A stretch of DNA of 6,917 bases, taken from an uncultured Bacilli bacterium (lineage in GTDB: Bacteria > Bacillota_I > Bacilli_A > RF39 > UBA660). Under the pieces are notes generated by a model. The model was given only the letters and a program-made list of their open reading frames with translations. It did no database searches and had not been told where the DNA came from. A program made the translations under genes and the position numbers. Below, in pieces: positions 6,823 through 6,917 of the stretch (positions are counted from its first letter, which is position 1; each line of letters begins with the position of its first letter). The stretch spans positions 1 through 6,917 of the forward strand of contig CANQXB010000050.1 of NCBI GenBank assembly GCA_947627805.1, read 5' to 3'.

Positions 6823-6846
6823 AGTTAGTGAAAACTAACTTTTTTT
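6821..6846 (+). terminator. Strong intrinsic terminator ending the operon
   Basis: AAAGTTAG (6821-6828) pairs perfectly with CTAACTTT (6835-6842). A further T-A pair (6829/6834) closes a GAAA tetraloop (6830-6833), giving 9 bp in all. A run of seven Ts (6840-6846) follows. The stem begins inside the TAA of the VirB4 gene, so translation and termination are very close. It marks the end of the transcription unit and serves as the landing site of the adjacent intron. Confidence 0.88.
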
Positions 6847-6847
6847 G

Positions 6848-6917
6848 GTGTGCCGTGCATGGCATATATCTAGTTGGTGAAAGTCCAATACACGCGTAGG
6901 TATCGACGAAGTGTTAG
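6848..6917 (+). mobile_element. 5' end of a group II intron, probably class IIC (cut by window edge)
   Basis: The sequence begins GTGTG, the group II intron 5' consensus. The first 70 bases follow the order I recall for domain I of group IIC introns such as that of Oceanobacillus iheyensis: GTGTGCC, GCATGG, then GGTGAAAGTCC, then GTAGG, and GTTAG near base 70. A small hairpin TGCC/GGCA (6851-6854 with 6861-6864) and a second one, TTGG/CCAA (6874-6877 with 6885-6888), match the known helices. It lies one base after the T-run of an intrinsic terminator, the preferred target of class IIC introns. The maturase/reverse-transcriptase gene and catalytic domain V would lie beyond the window. The exact 5' boundary could shift by one base. 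The similarity is judged from memory, not from a search. Confidence 0.82.

Overview
The window carries the core of a Gram-positive type IV secretion (conjugation-type) operon, all on the + strand. It is AT-rich (I estimate about 30% GC by eye). Shine-Dalgarno sites are strong and of the AGGTGA / AAAGGAGG type, and most stop codons are TAA. Low GC, Asn/Lys/Ile-rich proteins and a PrgI-family gene followed by a VirB4 ATPase suggest a low-GC Firmicute or a Mollicutes-related Bacillus, for example an uncultured gut lineage. This placement is inference. About twenty Trp codons are all TGG and no TGA lies in frame, so the standard bacterial code fits.

Layout. Positions 1-47 are probably the tail of an upstream gene, followed by a weak terminator at 71-95. 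An extended -10 promoter (108-116) drives gene 1 (136-948), a secreted or membrane protein with a Cys-bearing ectodomain, an Asn/Ser linker and a two-helix VirB2/TrbC-like pilin module. An 87-bp gap has a second likely extended -10 promoter. Gene 2 (1036-1827) ends in the same two-helix module but has a different ectodomain. Gene 3 (1832-4159) is a large polytopic VirB6/TrbL-like channel protein with a long soluble tail. Gene 4 (4183-4503) is a PrgI-family (VirB3-like) membrane protein. Genes 5 (4475-5038) and 6 (5038-6822) together equal one VirB4 ATPase, split into an N-terminal domain protein and a protein with the ATPase core. A strong hairpin terminator (6821-6846) begins in the gene 6 stop codon. 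From 6848 to the window end the sequence matches the 5' end of a group IIC intron, placed directly behind the terminator as this intron class prefers.

How the parts fit. The VirB4 pair would power assembly or transport at the membrane, PrgI would tether VirB4 to the membrane, the VirB6-like protein would form the channel, and the two pilin-like proteins would supply surface or channel subunits with distinct external heads. No relaxase, coupling protein (VirD4/TcpA), VirB8-like protein, cell-wall hydrolase or origin of transfer is visible, so the window alone does not show whether this is a mobile element or a resident secretion or surface system.

The most notable points are the split VirB4 with tandem stops and an overlapping start, the two paralogous pilin-like modules carrying unrelated ectodomains, the VirB6 tail, and the group IIC intron seated on the operon terminator.
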